Assembly (NCBI GenBank): GCA_910588885.1
Contig: CAJUSQ010000019.1
Coordinates: forward strand, 1-31,370
Origin: an uncultured Lachnospiraceae bacterium
Lineage (GTDB): Bacteria; Bacillota; Clostridia; Lachnospirales; Lachnospiraceae
Length of the DNA: 31,370 nt
Reading direction: 5' to 3'
The position numbers were made by a program, and so were the translations under genes. A model generated the notes under the pieces. The model ran no database searches. It was not told where the DNA came from and saw only the letters and a list, made by a program, of their open reading frames with translations. Shown piece by piece: positions 1-8,508 of this stretch; the first letter of the stretch is position 1, and every line of letters begins with the position of its first letter.

Positions 1-1892
1 ATCAATTCCAGACTTTACTGGGTGTTACGGGCTCCGGAAAGACCTTTACCATGGCGAACGTGATCGCACAGCTTAACAAGCCGACTTTGGTAATCGCGCA
101 CAATAAGACATTAGCGGCACAGCTCTATGGCGAGTTCAAAGAGTATTTTCCGAGTAACGCGGTGGAATATTTTGTCTCCTACTACGACTACTACCAACCC
201 GAAGCCTACGTCCCCTCTACGGACACCTATATTGCCAAGGATTCTTCTATCAATGAAGAAATAGACAAATTGCGTCTTTCTGCCACGGCATCCCTTGTGG
301 AGCGGAAAGATGTGATCATTATTTCCAGTGTTTCCTGCATATACGGTCTGGGCAGCCCGGTGGATTATAAGAATATGATGCTTTCCCTGCGGCCGGGAAT
401 GGAAAAAGACCGGGATGAGGTATTAAGGAAGCTGATTGATATTCAATATACCAGGAATGATATGGACTTTCATCGGGGAACCTTTCGGGTACGGGGAGAT
501 GTGGTGGAGATTTTTCCAGCCAATTTTTCGGAAACGGCCCTTCGGGTGGAATTTTTCGGAGACGAAATTGACCGGATTACGGAGATTGACGTATTGACCG
601 GGGAGATTAAGAGCCAGCTAGAGCATATGGCGATTTTTCCGGCTTCCCATTATGTGGTTCCCCAGGAGAAAATCAACCGGGCAGCAGTTGAGATCGAGAA
701 AGAGCTGGAGGAGCGGGTACGCTATTTCAAAGGAGAGGACAAGCTGTTAGAGGCACAGCGGATTGCGGAACGGACGAATTTTGATATCGAGATGCTCAAG
801 GAAACGGGGTTCTGCTCCGGGATTGAGAATTATTCCCGGTATTTGTCCGGCCTTGCGGCCGGTGCGCCTCCGCATACGCTGATTGATTATTTTCCGGATG
901 AATTCCTGATTATTGTGGATGAGTCCCATATTACAATTCCACAGGTGCGGGGGATGTATGCCGGGGACCAGTCCCGGAAAACTACTCTGGTGGAATATGG
1001 GTTCCGCCTGCCCTCGGCAAAGGATAACCGGCCCTTGAATTTTGAAGAATTTGAAAGCAAGATCGACCAGATGCTGTTTGTGTCCGCTACGCCAAATGTC
1101 TATGAGCGGGAGCATGAATTGCTGCGGGCAGAGCAGATTATCCGTCCTACGGGGCTTTTGGATCCCAAGGTGGAGATTCGCTCGGTAGAAGGCCAGATTG
1201 ACGACCTGATCGGAGAAGTGAACCGGGAGATTGCACAGAAGCATAAGATTCTGATCACGACCCTGACCAAGCGTATGGCGGAGGATCTGACCGACTATAT
1301 GCGGGAAGTGGGAATTCGGGTAAAATATCTCCATTCCGATATTGATACCTTGGAGCGTGCGGAGATTATCCGGGATCTGCGGCTGGACGTTTTTGACGTG
1401 CTGGTGGGAATCAATCTGCTGCGGGAAGGGCTGGACATTCCGGAAATAACTTTGGTTGCAATTCTGGATGCGGACAAAGAGGGCTTCCTTCGTTCCGAAA
1501 CCTCCCTGATCCAGACCATTGGACGGGCTGCCAGGAATTCCCGGGGACATGTGATCATGTATGCGGATTCCGTGACCGATTCCATGCGGGTGGCCATTGA
1601 AGAAACAGAACGGAGACGCTCCATTCAGGAAGCCTATAATCAGGCAAACGGCATTACGCCTAAGACCATTGAAAAATCCGTACGGGATTTGATCAGTATT
1701 TCCAAGAAAGTGGCGAAAGAACAATACGAGTTCAAGAAGGATCCGGAATCCATGAGCAGGAAGGAATTGGAGAAGCTGATTGCCGATGTTCAGAAGAAGA
1801 TGCAGCATGCAGCTGCAGATTTAAATTTCGAAGCAGCGGCAGAGCTGCGTGATAAAATGCTGGAACTGAAGACAATGCTTAGGGATATGTAA
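1..1892 (+). CDS. uvrB: Excinuclease ABC subunit B, 5' end cut by window edge
   Basis: UvrB is the damage-verifying helicase of nucleotide excision repair; it is loaded by UvrA and later recruits UvrC. The reading frame is open from base 3, so the ATG at 51 is internal and not the start: the Walker A motif GVTGSGKT lies upstream of it at 21-44. Roughly 30-35 N-terminal residues are missing compared with typical UvrB. Visible features include the tyrosine-rich beta-hairpin (YYDYYQPEAY), a DESH helicase box, a helicase C motif region with QTIGRAARN, and a C-terminal UVR motif (NFEAAAELRDKM) that would contact UvrC. It sits 76 bp upstream of uvrA on the same strand, the usual uvrBA order. The frame is intact to its stop and identification is secure. 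Confidence 0.97.
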   Translation, partial: QFQTLLGVTGSGKTFTMANVIAQLNKPTLVIAHNKTLAAQLYGEFKEYFPSNAVEYFVSYYDYYQPEAYVPSTDTYIAKDSSINEEIDKLRLSATASLVERKDVIIISSVSCIYGLGSPVDYKNMMLSLRPGMEKDRDEVLRKLIDIQYTRNDMDFHRGTFRVRGDVVEIFPANFSETALRVEFFGDEIDRITEIDVLTGEIKSQLEHMAIFPASHYVVPQEKINRAAVEIEKELEERVRYFKGEDKLLEAQRIAERTNFDIEMLKETGFCSGIENYSRYLSGLAAGAPPHTLIDYFPDEFLIIVDESHITIPQVRGMYAGDQSRKTTLVEYGFRLPSAKDNRPLNFEEFESKIDQMLFVSATPNVYEREHELLRAEQIIRPTGLLDPKVEIRSVEGQIDDLIGEVNREIAQKHKILITTLTKRMAEDLTDYMREVGIRVKYLHSDIDTLERAEIIRDLRLDVFDVLVGINLLREGLDIPEITLVAILDADKEGFLRSETSLIQTIGRAARNSRGHVIMYADSVTDSMRVAIEETERRRSIQEAYNQANGITPKTIEKSVRDLISISKKVAKEQYEFKKDPESMSRKELEKLIADVQKKMQHAAADLNFEAAAELRDKMLELKTMLRDM

Positions 1893-1968
1893 GAGAGGCA
1901 GTGCGGGGCCCGCATGATTTGAAATCAAAGTAAAAATTTACAGGAGACAGGCAGATAAGGAGCTAATT

Positions 1969-4824
1969 ATGAAAGAAGAAAAGCAATTTATCAAAATAAG
2001 AGGAGCAAATGAACACAATCTGAAAGGGCTGGATATTAATATTCCCAGAAATGAATTTGTAGTTTTGACGGGCCTAAGCGGTTCCGGGAAATCTTCCCTG
2101 GCTTTTGATACCATATATGCAGAGGGACAGAGACGCTATATGGAGTCCTTGTCTTCCTATGCCAGGCAGTTTCTGGGACAGATGGAGAAACCAAATGTAG
2201 AGAGTATTGAAGGGCTTTCCCCGGCGATTTCCATTGACCAGAAATCTACGAACCGGAATCCCCGTTCCACGGTGGGGACCGTGACGGAAATCTATGACTA
2301 TTTTCGTCTGCTGTATGCCAGAATCGGAATTCCCCACTGTCCCAACTGCGGCAAGGAGATCAGGAAACAGAGCGTAGACCAGATGGTGGATCAGATTATG
2401 GAGCTGCCGGAGCGTACCAAGATTCAGCTTTTGGCCCCGGTGGTGCGGGGAAGGAAAGGAACCCACCAGAAGGTTTTTGAACAGGCTAAGCGCAGCGGTT
2501 ATGTACGGGTGCAGGTAAACGGCAGCATGTACGAACTGACGGAAGAGATCCTTTTGGATAAAAATAAAAAGCATAATATTGAGATTGTTGTGGATCGTCT
2601 TGTGGTGAAGGAAGGGATTCAAAAACGGCTGACAGATTCTATTGAAAATTGCCTGGAGCTGGCGGAAGGACTTCTGAACGTGGATGTGATAGACGGGGAA
2701 CCGATTCATTTTTCCCAAAGCTTTTCCTGTCCGGACTGCGGGATCAGCGTAGATGAGATCGAACCTCGAAGCTTTTCCTTTAACAATCCCTTCGGAGCCT
2801 GTCCCACCTGTTTCGGATTGGGCTATAAAATGGAGTTTGACATTGGCCTGATGATTCCGGACAAACGCCTGTCCATTGCCCAGGGCGCAATCCAGGTGAT
2901 GGGCTGGCAGTCCTGCAACGACAAATCCAGCTTTACCTATGCCATTCTGCAGGCGCTGATGGACGAATATGGCTTTGATTTGGACACGCCCTTTGAGGAT
3001 TATCCCAAAGAAGTGCAGGATGCCATTATAAACGGCACGAAGGGGAAGGAACTGAAAGTCCATTACAAGGGACAGCGGGGAGAAGGCGTTTATGACGTAA
3101 CTTTTGAAGGTCTTTTGAAAAATGTGGAGCGGCGGTACCGTGAAACCGGGTCGGATACCATGAAGCAGGAGTATGAAGCATTTATGCGGATTACACCTTG
3201 TAAGGACTGCGGCGGACAGCGTTTAAAAAAGGAATCCCTGGCAGTAACCGTTTGTGAAAAAAATATCTATGAAGTAACCTCCATGTCTATCAGCAACCTT
3301 TACGCGTTTCTGCAGAATCTGGAACTGACGAAGCAGCAGCATTTGATCGGAGATCAGATTTTAAAGGAAATCAAAGCCCGGGTAGGGTTTCTTCGGGACG
3401 TAGGTCTGGAATACCTGACCCTGGCCAGAGCAACGGCCAGCCTTTCCGGCGGGGAGGCCCAGCGAATCCGTCTGGCAACCCAGATCGGCTCCGGCTTGGT
3501 TGGGGTGGCTTACATTCTGGACGAACCCAGCATCGGGCTGCATCAGCGGGATAACGACAAGCTTCTGCACACTTTGAAAAATCTGCGGGATTTGGGAAAT
3601 ACCCTGATTGTGGTAGAGCATGATGAAGACACCATGTTGGCGGCCGACCATGTGGTGGATATTGGACCGGGCGCCGGTTCCCATGGAGGGAGGCTGGTAG
3701 CCCAGGGAACGGCTCAGGAGATTATGGCCTGCCCGGATTCCATTACCGGGGCATATTTAAGCGGACGCATCCGGATTCCGGTGCCGGAAACCAGAAGGAA
3801 GCCCGGCGGATTTTTGAAGATCAAGGGAGCGAAGGAAAATAACCTGAAAAATATTGACGTGCAGATTCCCCTTGGGGTAATGACATGTGTCACAGGGGTG
3901 TCCGGTTCCGGAAAAAGCTCCCTGACCAACGAGATTCTGTACAAGCGGCTGGCCAGGGATTTGAATCGGGCCCATGTGATTCCCGGAAAGCACAGGAGCA
4001 TGGAGGGCCTGGAACAGCTGGATAAAGTCATTGATATTGACCAGTCCCCGATCGGACGGACGCCCCGTTCCAACCCGGCTACTTATACCGGGGTATTTGA
4101 TCAGATCCGGGATCTTTTTGCCACAACTCCGGATGCCAAGGCCAAGGGCTATAAGAAAGGCCGTTTCAGCTTCAACGTGAAAGGCGGCCGTTGTGAAGCC
4201 TGTGCCGGGGACGGTATCCTGAAAATCGAGATGCATTTTCTGCCGGACGTGTATGTGCCCTGTGAAGTCTGTCAGGGAAAACGGTATAACCGGGAAACCC
4301 TGGAAGTAAAATATAAAGGGAAAAGCATCTACGATGTGCTGGATATGACCGTGGAAGAAGCGCTGACCTTTTTTGAAAACGTGCCCTCGATCCGGCGGAA
4401 GATTGAAACCCTCTATGACGTAGGGCTTTCCTATATTAAGCTGGGACAGCCCTCCACCACCCTTTCCGGCGGCGAGGCCCAGAGAATTAAGCTGGCTACG
4501 GAACTAAGCCGCAGAAGCACCGGACGTACGATCTATATTTTGGATGAGCCGACTACGGGCCTGCATTTTGCAGATGTCCACAAGCTGACGGAGATTCTGC
4601 AGCGGCTGGCGGAAGGCGGAAATACGGTAGTGGTAATCGAACACAACCTGGATGTCATCAAAACCGCAGACTATATCATTGATATGGGGCCAGAGGGCGG
4701 TGACGGAGGCGGAACGGTGGTTGCTGCCGGGACGCCGGAAGAGGTGGCGGAGGCAGCCGGCTCCTATACCGGTAAGTATGTAAAAAAATATTTAAAAACG
4801 AATGCATCCGGCAGCAGGGAATAA
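1969..4824 (+). CDS. uvrA: Excinuclease ABC subunit A
   Basis: UvrA is the dimeric ABC-type ATPase that first recognises bulky DNA lesions and delivers UvrB. The 951-residue product has the family's normal length. Both nucleotide-binding halves are present: Walker A motifs GLSGSGKSS near the N-terminus and GVSGSGKSS in the second half, and two signature/Walker B sets (LSGGEAQRIRLA with ILDEPSIGLHQRD, and LSGGEAQRIKLA with ILDEPTTGLHFAD). Three zinc-binding CxxC pairs are visible (CPNC, CPDC paired with CPTC, and CEAC paired with CEVC). The start ATG follows AAGGAG about 7 nt upstream. The gene probably shares a transcript with uvrB; a hairpin lies about 70 bp after the stop. No internal defect was seen. 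Confidence 0.98.
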   Translation: MKEEKQFIKIRGANEHNLKGLDINIPRNEFVVLTGLSGSGKSSLAFDTIYAEGQRRYMESLSSYARQFLGQMEKPNVESIEGLSPAISIDQKSTNRNPRSTVGTVTEIYDYFRLLYARIGIPHCPNCGKEIRKQSVDQMVDQIMELPERTKIQLLAPVVRGRKGTHQKVFEQAKRSGYVRVQVNGSMYELTEEILLDKNKKHNIEIVVDRLVVKEGIQKRLTDSIENCLELAEGLLNVDVIDGEPIHFSQSFSCPDCGISVDEIEPRSFSFNNPFGACPTCFGLGYKMEFDIGLMIPDKRLSIAQGAIQVMGWQSCNDKSSFTYAILQALMDEYGFDLDTPFEDYPKEVQDAIINGTKGKELKVHYKGQRGEGVYDVTFEGLLKNVERRYRETGSDTMKQEYEAFMRITPCKDCGGQRLKKESLAVTVCEKNIYEVTSMSISNLYAFLQNLELTKQQHLIGDQILKEIKARVGFLRDVGLEYLTLARATASLSGGEAQRIRLATQIGSGLVGVAYILDEPSIGLHQRDNDKLLHTLKNLRDLGNTLIVVEHDEDTMLAADHVVDIGPGAGSHGGRLVAQGTAQEIMACPDSITGAYLSGRIRIPVPETRRKPGGFLKIKGAKENNLKNIDVQIPLGVMTCVTGVSGSGKSSLTNEILYKRLARDLNRAHVIPGKHRSMEGLEQLDKVIDIDQSPIGRTPRSNPATYTGVFDQIRDLFATTPDAKAKGYKKGRFSFNVKGGRCEACAGDGILKIEMHFLPDVYVPCEVCQGKRYNRETLEVKYKGKSIYDVLDMTVEEALTFFENVPSIRRKIETLYDVGLSYIKLGQPSTTLSGGEAQRIKLATELSRRSTGRTIYILDEPTTGLHFADVHKLTEILQRLAEGGNTVVVIEHNLDVIKTADYIIDMGPEGGDGGGTVVAAGTPEEVAEAAGSYTGKYVKKYLKTNASGSRE

Positions 4825-4893
4825 GATCCGGAATCTGTTCCCTGTAAGAAAAAAGACAGCCTGAATGGGCGGAAAGCAAGATGCAGTAAAAAA

Positions 4894-4927
4894 CTGCCGC
4901 AGGGATTCCTGCGGCAGATGTTTTCGG
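4894..4927 (+). terminator. Probable terminator after uvrA
   Basis: A perfect 10-bp stem (CTGCCGCAGG / CCTGCGGCAG, 4894-4903 with 4908-4917) closes a 4-nt loop and is followed by ATGTTTT. The T-tract is short and imperfect on the + strand; an A-run precedes the stem. It lies about 70 bp downstream of the uvrA stop, so ending the uvrBA transcript is the likely role. Confidence 0.55.
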
Positions 4928-4933
4928 GGAGTA

Positions 4934-4957
4934 GCCCGGAAGCCGGAGCTTCCGGGC
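4934..4957 (+). other. Second hairpin after uvrA
   Basis: A 9-bp perfect stem (GCCCGGAAG / CTTCCGGGC) with a 6-nt loop follows the previous hairpin after 16 nt. There is no T-tract after it. It may back up the terminator or protect the 3' end of the uvrA transcript; role unknown. Confidence 0.4.
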
Positions 4958-5145
4958 CATGAGTTATGAAAAATTATATTAGCTTATTAGCTAGTACATG
5001 TATCAGTATAGCCGGCATTTGTGAAGGATATGTGAATTTGAAAGAAAAAAATTCAAAAAAGTATAAAAAAAATATAAAAAGTATGAAGAAGAGTTTTAGA
5101 TTTTATGAAAAATAAAAGGAATTTTATGTTTTAGAAAAAAAGTCT

Positions 5146-5173
5146 TTGAAAAATAGGATTTATTGTATATAAT
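5146..5173 (+). promoter_or_regulatory. Sigma-A-type promoter for mbl
   Basis: TTGAAA (5146-5151) and a perfect TATAAT (5168-5173) are separated by 16 nt in an A/T-rich context. Transcription would start near 5180, giving a leader of about 115 nt before mbl. This is the only good promoter seen in the uvrA-mbl gap. Confidence 0.7.
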
Positions 5174-5294
5174 ACTAATGTATATAAAAATGTTTAAATC
5201 TATGTTTTATGGCTATAAATAAAGTGTAATCATCCGATAGTGGGAATCCGGGCGCATCCGGCGGATGGCAGAAGAAAACGAAAGGGGAAACAAT

Positions 5295-6287
5295 ATGGTT
5301 TCGACAGATATAGGAATTGATTTGGGTACAGCCAGTATCCTGGTATATATTAAAGGGAAGGGCGTAGTGCTGAAAGAGCCTTCCGTCGTAGCATTTGACC
5401 GTGATACCAATAAGATCAAAGCGATTGGGGAGGATGCCAGGCTGATGCTGGGCAGGACGCCGGGAAACATAGTGGCGGTGCGGCCTCTGCGCCAGGGTGT
5501 GATTTCCGACTACACGGTAACGGAGAAGATGATTAAGTACTTTATACAGAAAGCCCTGGGTAAGAAAAGCTTCCGTAAGCCCAGGATCAGCGTATGCGTT
5601 CCAAGCGGGGCTACCGAGGTTGAGAAGAAAGCCGTGGAAGACGCTACCTATCAGGCAGGCGCCCGGGAGGTATCAATTATAGAGGAACCGATTGCGGCAG
5701 CCATCGGGGCGGGAATTGACATCGGAAAGCCCTGCGGGAATATGATCGTGGACATTGGCGGCGGAACGGCAGATATTGCGGTGATTTCCCTGGGCGGAAC
5801 GGTAGTCAGTACCTCGATTAAGATTGCCGGTGACGATTTTGACGAAGCAATTGTCCGTTATATGAGGAAAAAGCACAATCTTCTGATCGGAGAACGGACG
5901 GCAGAAGATATAAAGATCAAGATCGGAACCTGCTTCCCTCTGTCTCAGAATGAGACGATGGATGTAAGGGGAAGGAATCTGGTGACGGGCCTTCCGAAGA
6001 CCGTATCCGTATCCTCCGAGGAGACGGAAGAAGCGCTGCGGGAAGCGACGCTGCAGATTGTGGAAGCGGTACACAGTGTATTGGAGAAGACTCCCCCGGA
6101 ATTGGCGGCAGACGTTGCGGATAGAGGAATTGTTTTAACCGGCGGCGGCGCCCTTCTTAGAGGGCTGGAAGAGCTGATTGAGGACAGGACCGGAATTAAT
6201 ACGATGACGGCGGAGGAACCCATGACCTGCGTGGCCATCGGCACAGGGAAATATGTAGAATTTTTAGCTGGAAAAATGGATGATTAA
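5295..6287 (+). CDS. mbl: MreB/Mbl-family rod-shape actin homologue
   Basis: Bacterial actin homologue that forms membrane-associated filaments guiding lateral cell-wall synthesis. The product of 330 residues begins with the family's phosphate-1 loop (IGIDLGTASI) and contains the phosphate-2 loop DIGGGTADIAVIS and the adenosine motif GGGALLRGL. The ATG at 5295 is chosen over the in-frame ATG at 5265 because AGGGG lies 7 nt before 5295, the extra ten residues are not family-like, and 5265 has no ribosome binding site. The Mbl paralogue name is favoured by context: the order mbl-flhO-flhP is also found in Bacillus subtilis. It could equally be annotated mreB; sequence alone does not separate the paralogues. 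Confidence 0.92.
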   Translation: MVSTDIGIDLGTASILVYIKGKGVVLKEPSVVAFDRDTNKIKAIGEDARLMLGRTPGNIVAVRPLRQGVISDYTVTEKMIKYFIQKALGKKSFRKPRISVCVPSGATEVEKKAVEDATYQAGAREVSIIEEPIAAAIGAGIDIGKPCGNMIVDIGGGTADIAVISLGGTVVSTSIKIAGDDFDEAIVRYMRKKHNLLIGERTAEDIKIKIGTCFPLSQNETMDVRGRNLVTGLPKTVSVSSEETEEALREATLQIVEAVHSVLEKTPPELAADVADRGIVLTGGGALLRGLEELIEDRTGINTMTAEEPMTCVAIGTGKYVEFLAGKMDD

Positions 6288-6335
6288 GGATAAGGCAGAG
6301 GATACCGGAACGCGTTTCACAGAAAGGAGAAGGAC

Positions 6336-7136
6336 ATGGTAAAAGGACTATATACAGCATATACGGGTCTGGTGAACCAGCAGCACCGTTTGGATGTGCT
6401 GACCAATAATCTGGCGAATTCCGCCACCAACGGCTTTAAGAAGGAGGGGACTACTACCACTACCTTCGGTGATACCCTTGCGCTTAAGATCAAAGATACT
6501 TCTGAGTATTTCGGAGTAAAACGGCTGGGGGAGATTACACCGGGCGTTGAGATCGGCGAGAATTATACGGATTTTGGCCAGGGGCCTTTCCGGGTTACGG
6601 ATAATGTTTATGATGTGGCCCTGGACGGGGACGGTTTTTTTGCGATCTCCTTCACCAATAAGGCAGGAGAGACCTCGGTGAAATACACCAGGGACGGGGC
6701 GTTTACGGTGAATACCAATGGCTATCTGGTGACCAAGGACGGAGATTATGTCATGAACCAGAACGGCGCCATGAATTCGGACCCGGGACAAGGCAGCTAT
6801 ATCCAGGTGAACCCCAACCTGGAGCTGCAGATTGACGAACAGGGAAACCTGTACCAGGCGAACCAGCTGATCGGGCAGCTGGGTATCGTAGATATTGCGG
6901 ACTACAATTATATTGAAAAATATGGTGAGAACCTGTACCAGCTGGCAGAGGGCGGCCAGGTGCAGGCTTCCGGAGCCAGAGCCGTACAACGTACCCTGGA
7001 AATGTCCAATGTAAATGTAGTTTCCGAAATGGTGGAGATGATTACCATTTCCAGAGCTTTTGAGTCCAATCAGAAAATTGTGCAGACAATTGATGAAACC
7101 TTAGAAAAAGCAGTGAATAACCTTGGACGTATCTAA
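6336..7136 (+). CDS. flhO: Flagellar hook-basal body rod protein, FlgF/FlgG family (FlhO-like)
   Basis: A structural protein of the flagellar rod or hook base, exported by the flagellar type III apparatus. The 266-residue product has the family's conserved N-terminal rod motif (LDVLTNNLANSATNGFKKE, within residues 10-45) and the C-terminal coiled region (NVVSEMVEMITISRAFESNQ) that packs in the rod. There is no cleavable signal peptide, as expected for this export route. The start is supported by AAAGGAG 6 nt upstream. It lies 48 bp after mbl and 168 bp before a second FlgG-family gene, matching the flhO-flhP pair of Bacillus. FlgF would be an equally acceptable family name. Confidence 0.9.
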   Translation: MVKGLYTAYTGLVNQQHRLDVLTNNLANSATNGFKKEGTTTTTFGDTLALKIKDTSEYFGVKRLGEITPGVEIGENYTDFGQGPFRVTDNVYDVALDGDGFFAISFTNKAGETSVKYTRDGAFTVNTNGYLVTKDGDYVMNQNGAMNSDPGQGSYIQVNPNLELQIDEQGNLYQANQLIGQLGIVDIADYNYIEKYGENLYQLAEGGQVQASGARAVQRTLEMSNVNVVSEMVEMITISRAFESNQKIVQTIDETLEKAVNNLGRI

Positions 7137-7304
7137 AGGAATCCGGGGAATATGCCGATATACATAGAATAAGGAGATTCCTGTACGGACGTTGTACAAG
7201 GAACAGGACAGATGACAGCGCCGTATCAGCAGGGAAGCGGAAGGAAATTTATGATGTTCTGGCGGCAGGGAAGCGGAACGGGACATAGACGGAGGTAACG
7301 AATT
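7137..7304 (+). other. Intergenic region with 14-bp direct repeat
   Basis: Between the two rod genes, GCAGGGAAGCGGAA occurs at 7229-7242 and again at 7265-7278, 36 bp apart. A 28-codon open frame (7211-7298) spans both copies, but it has only a weak ribosome binding site and no recognised similarity, so it is not called as a gene. Confidence 0.4.
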
Positions 7305-8123
7305 ATGATGAGATCCCTTTGGTCTGCGGCATCGGGTATGATTGCGCAGCAGGCAAATGTAGATACAATTGCAAATAACCTTGCAAATGTAAATACAACC
7401 GGGTATAAGAACGAGAAGGCAGAGTTTAAGACATTGCTGTACCAGACACTGCAGACCAGAACGACCACAGCCAATGGCGAGGAGAAGCCGATTCCGGCAC
7501 AGGTGGGCCTTGGTACCAGAATTGTGGCAATTACGTCCAGCTTTGAACAGGGGCCGTTTTTAGCCAGTGAGAGTCCTACGGCGTTTGCCATAAACGGGGA
7601 CGGATTCTTCTCGGTGCGGGGAGCGGACGGTAACACCTACTATACGAGAAACGGTGACTTTAAGATCAGTATCCAGAATGACGGAAGCATGATGCTGGCT
7701 ACTGCAGAAGGATATCCGGTATTGAATTCCGAAGGGCAGCCGATTGCATTCCCGGCGGATGCCAATGCAAGTACCCTGGAGATCGACAGCGAAGGCAATT
7801 TCGGCTATCGGGATCGGGATAATAATTATGTAAACTTGAACATGAATCTGGGACTGTTCCAGTTCAATAATCCGGCAGGCTTGGAGAAGCTGGCCAACGG
7901 GTTGTTTAATGTAACAGCCGCTTCCGGAGAGGCATTGAATGAAGCAACTACGCCGAACCTGCAGCTTAGCGAGGTACGGCAGAAATATCTGGAAGGCTCC
8001 AACGTCCAGGTGGCAGATGAGATGGTGAACCTGATTGTGGCCCAGCGTGCTTATGAGATGAATTCCAAAGCCATTCAGGCTTCGGACGATATGCTGGGGC
8101 AGGCAAATCAGCTGAAACGTTAA
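7305..8123 (+). CDS. flhP: Flagellar basal-body rod protein FlgG family (FlhP-like)
   Basis: Distal-rod or hook-type protein of the flagellar axial structure. Its 272 residues carry the classic N-terminal motif (VDTIANNLANVNTTGYKNE) and the C-terminal FlgG signature (GSNVQVADEMVNLIVAQRAY). It is closer to the canonical FlgG pattern than its upstream neighbour. GGAGG lies 9 nt before the ATG at 7305; a second ATG immediately follows at 7308. The next gene, a rod-binding protein, begins 15 bp after the stop, so the three flagellar genes are likely co-transcribed. There is no sign of truncation. Whether the main flagellar operon with another flgG exists elsewhere cannot be seen here. Confidence 0.92.
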   Translation: MMRSLWSAASGMIAQQANVDTIANNLANVNTTGYKNEKAEFKTLLYQTLQTRTTTANGEEKPIPAQVGLGTRIVAITSSFEQGPFLASESPTAFAINGDGFFSVRGADGNTYYTRNGDFKISIQNDGSMMLATAEGYPVLNSEGQPIAFPADANASTLEIDSEGNFGYRDRDNNYVNLNMNLGLFQFNNPAGLEKLANGLFNVTAASGEALNEATTPNLQLSEVRQKYLEGSNVQVADEMVNLIVAQRAYEMNSKAIQASDDMLGQANQLKR

Positions 8124-8138
8124 CAGGAGTGAGAGTAT

Positions 8139-8486
8139 ATGAGTTTACCAATTGACAGTCTGAACAGTTTATACAACACCAATTATACCACGGGCGGCAC
8201 TAATTCCCTGGAAGAAACCCTGAATACGGATTTGTCCAAAGCAACGGAAGATGAGCTGATGGATGTTTGCAAAGATTTTGAAGCGTACTTTGTCGAACAA
8301 ATGTTCAAGGCTATGCAGAAAATGGTGCCGGAATCTTCAGAGGGGAAGTCCGCATCCACGAAGCAGCTGCAGGATTATTATAAGGACGAGATGCTGAAGA
8401 ATCTGGCGGAGGACAGTACCGAAGGCAGCGGGCTTGGCCTTGCCCAGACCTTGTATGAGCAGATGAAGCGCAATTACAACTTATAA
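8139..8486 (+). CDS. FlgJ-type rod-binding protein, no muramidase domain
   Basis: The 115-residue product matches the N-terminal rod-binding domain of FlgJ: the conserved core CKDFEAYFVEQMFKAMQKMVP is followed by a helix containing YKDEMLKNLAE and a Gly-rich turn before LAQTLYEQM. In enterobacterial FlgJ (about 310 residues) this domain is joined to a peptidoglycan hydrolase; here the hydrolase half is absent, which is common in Firmicutes, where a separate enzyme must open the wall. The domain is thought to cap or scaffold rod assembly. The start follows AGGAG with 9-nt spacing. It directly follows the two rod genes and probably ends that operon; recD2 begins 22 bp later. Confidence 0.85.
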   Translation: MSLPIDSLNSLYNTNYTTGGTNSLEETLNTDLSKATEDELMDVCKDFEAYFVEQMFKAMQKMVPESSEGKSASTKQLQDYYKDEMLKNLAEDSTEGSGLGLAQTLYEQMKRNYNL

Positions 8487-8508
8487 GGCAGATTATAAGG
8501 GGTTATTG

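Larger units (their letters stand above)
4825..5294 (+). other. 470-bp intergenic region between uvrA and mbl
   Basis: No gene is seen here. The proximal part holds two tandem hairpins (4894-4917 and 4934-4957). From about 4960 to 5220 the sequence is strongly A/T-rich with A-tracts, and it contains a good sigma-A-type promoter (5146-5173). The last 70 bp are GC-richer and contain two copies of CATCCG (5231-5236, 5255-5260) that could each pair with CGGATG (5262-5267) just before the mbl ribosome binding site. Confidence 0.6.

Noticed and set aside
747..1808. 353-codon minus-strand frame opposite uvrB
   Set aside because: Shadow of uvrB; its translation has no domain and no independent ribosome binding site.
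1895..1935. Small hairpin between uvrB and uvrA (TGCGG/CCGCA at 1902-1914) as a terminator
   Set aside because: Only 5 bp with a 3-nt loop and no T-tract; the two genes are probably co-transcribed.
4960..5220. A/T-rich tract considered as a replication origin or attachment site
   Set aside because: No DnaA-box cluster, iterons or flanking duplications were seen; an upstream A/T-rich promoter region explains it.
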